From Serinus canaria (Eukaryota; Chordata; Aves; Passeriformes; Fringillidae): a stretch of 64,000 nt of DNA. Positions 63,536-64,000 of this stretch are shown here, piece by piece. The notes below the pieces were generated by a model. The model saw only the letters and a program-made list of their open reading frames with translations, was not told the DNA's origin and searched no databases. The translations under genes were made by a program, and so were the position numbers. The DNA is taken from contig NC_066336.1 of the NCBI RefSeq assembly GCF_022539315.1, positions 1,616,600 to 1,680,599 on the forward strand, in the 5' to 3' direction. Each line of letters begins with the position of its first letter. The stretch's first letter is position 1.

Positions 63536-63639
63536 CCCAGTGCAGGAGAAGGAGGATTTTTGCCATTGCCTTGGAGCAACTGTGCTCTTAAGTTTCTTCC
63601 AAGACTCACACCAGGGCCGCTTCTCTGCATGTGTGGTCT

Positions 63640-64000
63640 CTTGGACTGCGTAGAGCTCATAAATAAATAAGGAGAAAAGTTCTTAATCTTCATTCGAAAG
63701 CTCCTGGTATCACAATGCTGCTGCACAAAAGCCATCTTATTAGCCCCAAGTGCAAAATGCTGCCTTTTCTTGCAGAAGCTCATTAATTGCAGGTCACCAT
63801 TCAACAAGAAAGATGAGGCACTTGAGTTCTTCAGGCTCTCATTAGCCACCGAGCTGAACAGTATGTGTGAAATTAACAGTCACCTGAGTACCTCTATAAT
63901 TTCATAATTATTAGGCCTAATGGGTTAGTCTCTGCCAAATGGTTTTAACTCCTTCCTAGCCAGAGCAGGGAATCACATGAGCTGCCAAGGTTGGCGCATT
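63640..64000. other. candidate conserved noncoding element, cut by window end
   Basis: The last 360 bp are AT-rich and repeat-free: CTCATAAATAAATAAGGAG, GCCATCTTATTAGCCCCAAG, AGCTCATTAATTGCAGGTCA, TCTCATTAGCCACCGAGC and TTTCATAATTATTAGGCC. TTATTAGCC/CATTAGCC recurrence and overall composition fit a developmental enhancer. Inference. Confidence 0.5.

Overview
The window reads as bird nuclear DNA, most likely from a songbird. It is GC-rich and dense in G/C-rich minisatellites, which suggests a microchromosome. The diagnostic elements are many truncated CR1 (chicken repeat 1) LINE 3' ends on both strands, with the typical terminal half-site and short ATTCTGTG-like tails, plus solo LTRs of several endogenous retrovirus families with TG...CA ends. 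I found no intact protein-coding gene, tRNA or rRNA. Most open frames of 100 to 530 codons lie over tandem repeats, whose periods either are multiples of three or keep all three frames open. The organism call is inference from repeat types.

Layout: 1-4.5 kb holds two LTR-A copies (one an inverted pair), a 39-bp minisatellite, a CR1 end and an LTR-B. From 5 to 13 kb there is a run of minus-strand CR1 ends, an LTR-C and three minisatellites. From 14 to 20 kb lie an AT-rich MITE-like stretch, LTR-B, LTR-D, a large minisatellite and LTR-C. From 20 to 24 kb there are large 38-bp and 39-bp arrays and an LTR-C lodged in a 22-bp array. From 24.7 to 26.1 kb a CR1 is interrupted by about 0.7 kb of almost G-free pyrimidine sequence. 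From 26.6 to 27.7 kb a decayed intronless copy of the ubiquitin-ribosomal protein S27a gene (RPS27A) sits inside a 48-bp minisatellite. From 28 to 36 kb there are a palindrome, LTR-B and six tandem arrays. From 36.9 to 48.3 kb there are LTR-E copies, including a tandem LTR-LTR structure, CR1s, a very long 38.8-39.7 kb array and a 63-bp array flanked by duplicated sequence. From 49 to 64 kb there are a full LTR-A, several CR1s, a nested LTR-B, and a 19-unit array built from a CR1 3' end.

Between the repeats lie AT-richer, single-copy-looking islands with ATTA/TAAT cores (around 6.9, 11.1, 12.4, 16.4, 26.3, 29.0, 32.4, 33.3, 35.9, 38.2, 41.6, 44.3, 51.7, 52.4-52.9, 53.1, 56.1 and 63.6-64.0 kb). 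They look like conserved noncoding elements of the kind found in introns or deserts around developmental regulators. This is inference without alignment, and I do not name a host gene. The most informative objects are the RPS27A retropseudocopy, the pyrimidine block, and several arrays that visibly grew out of mobile-element sequence.
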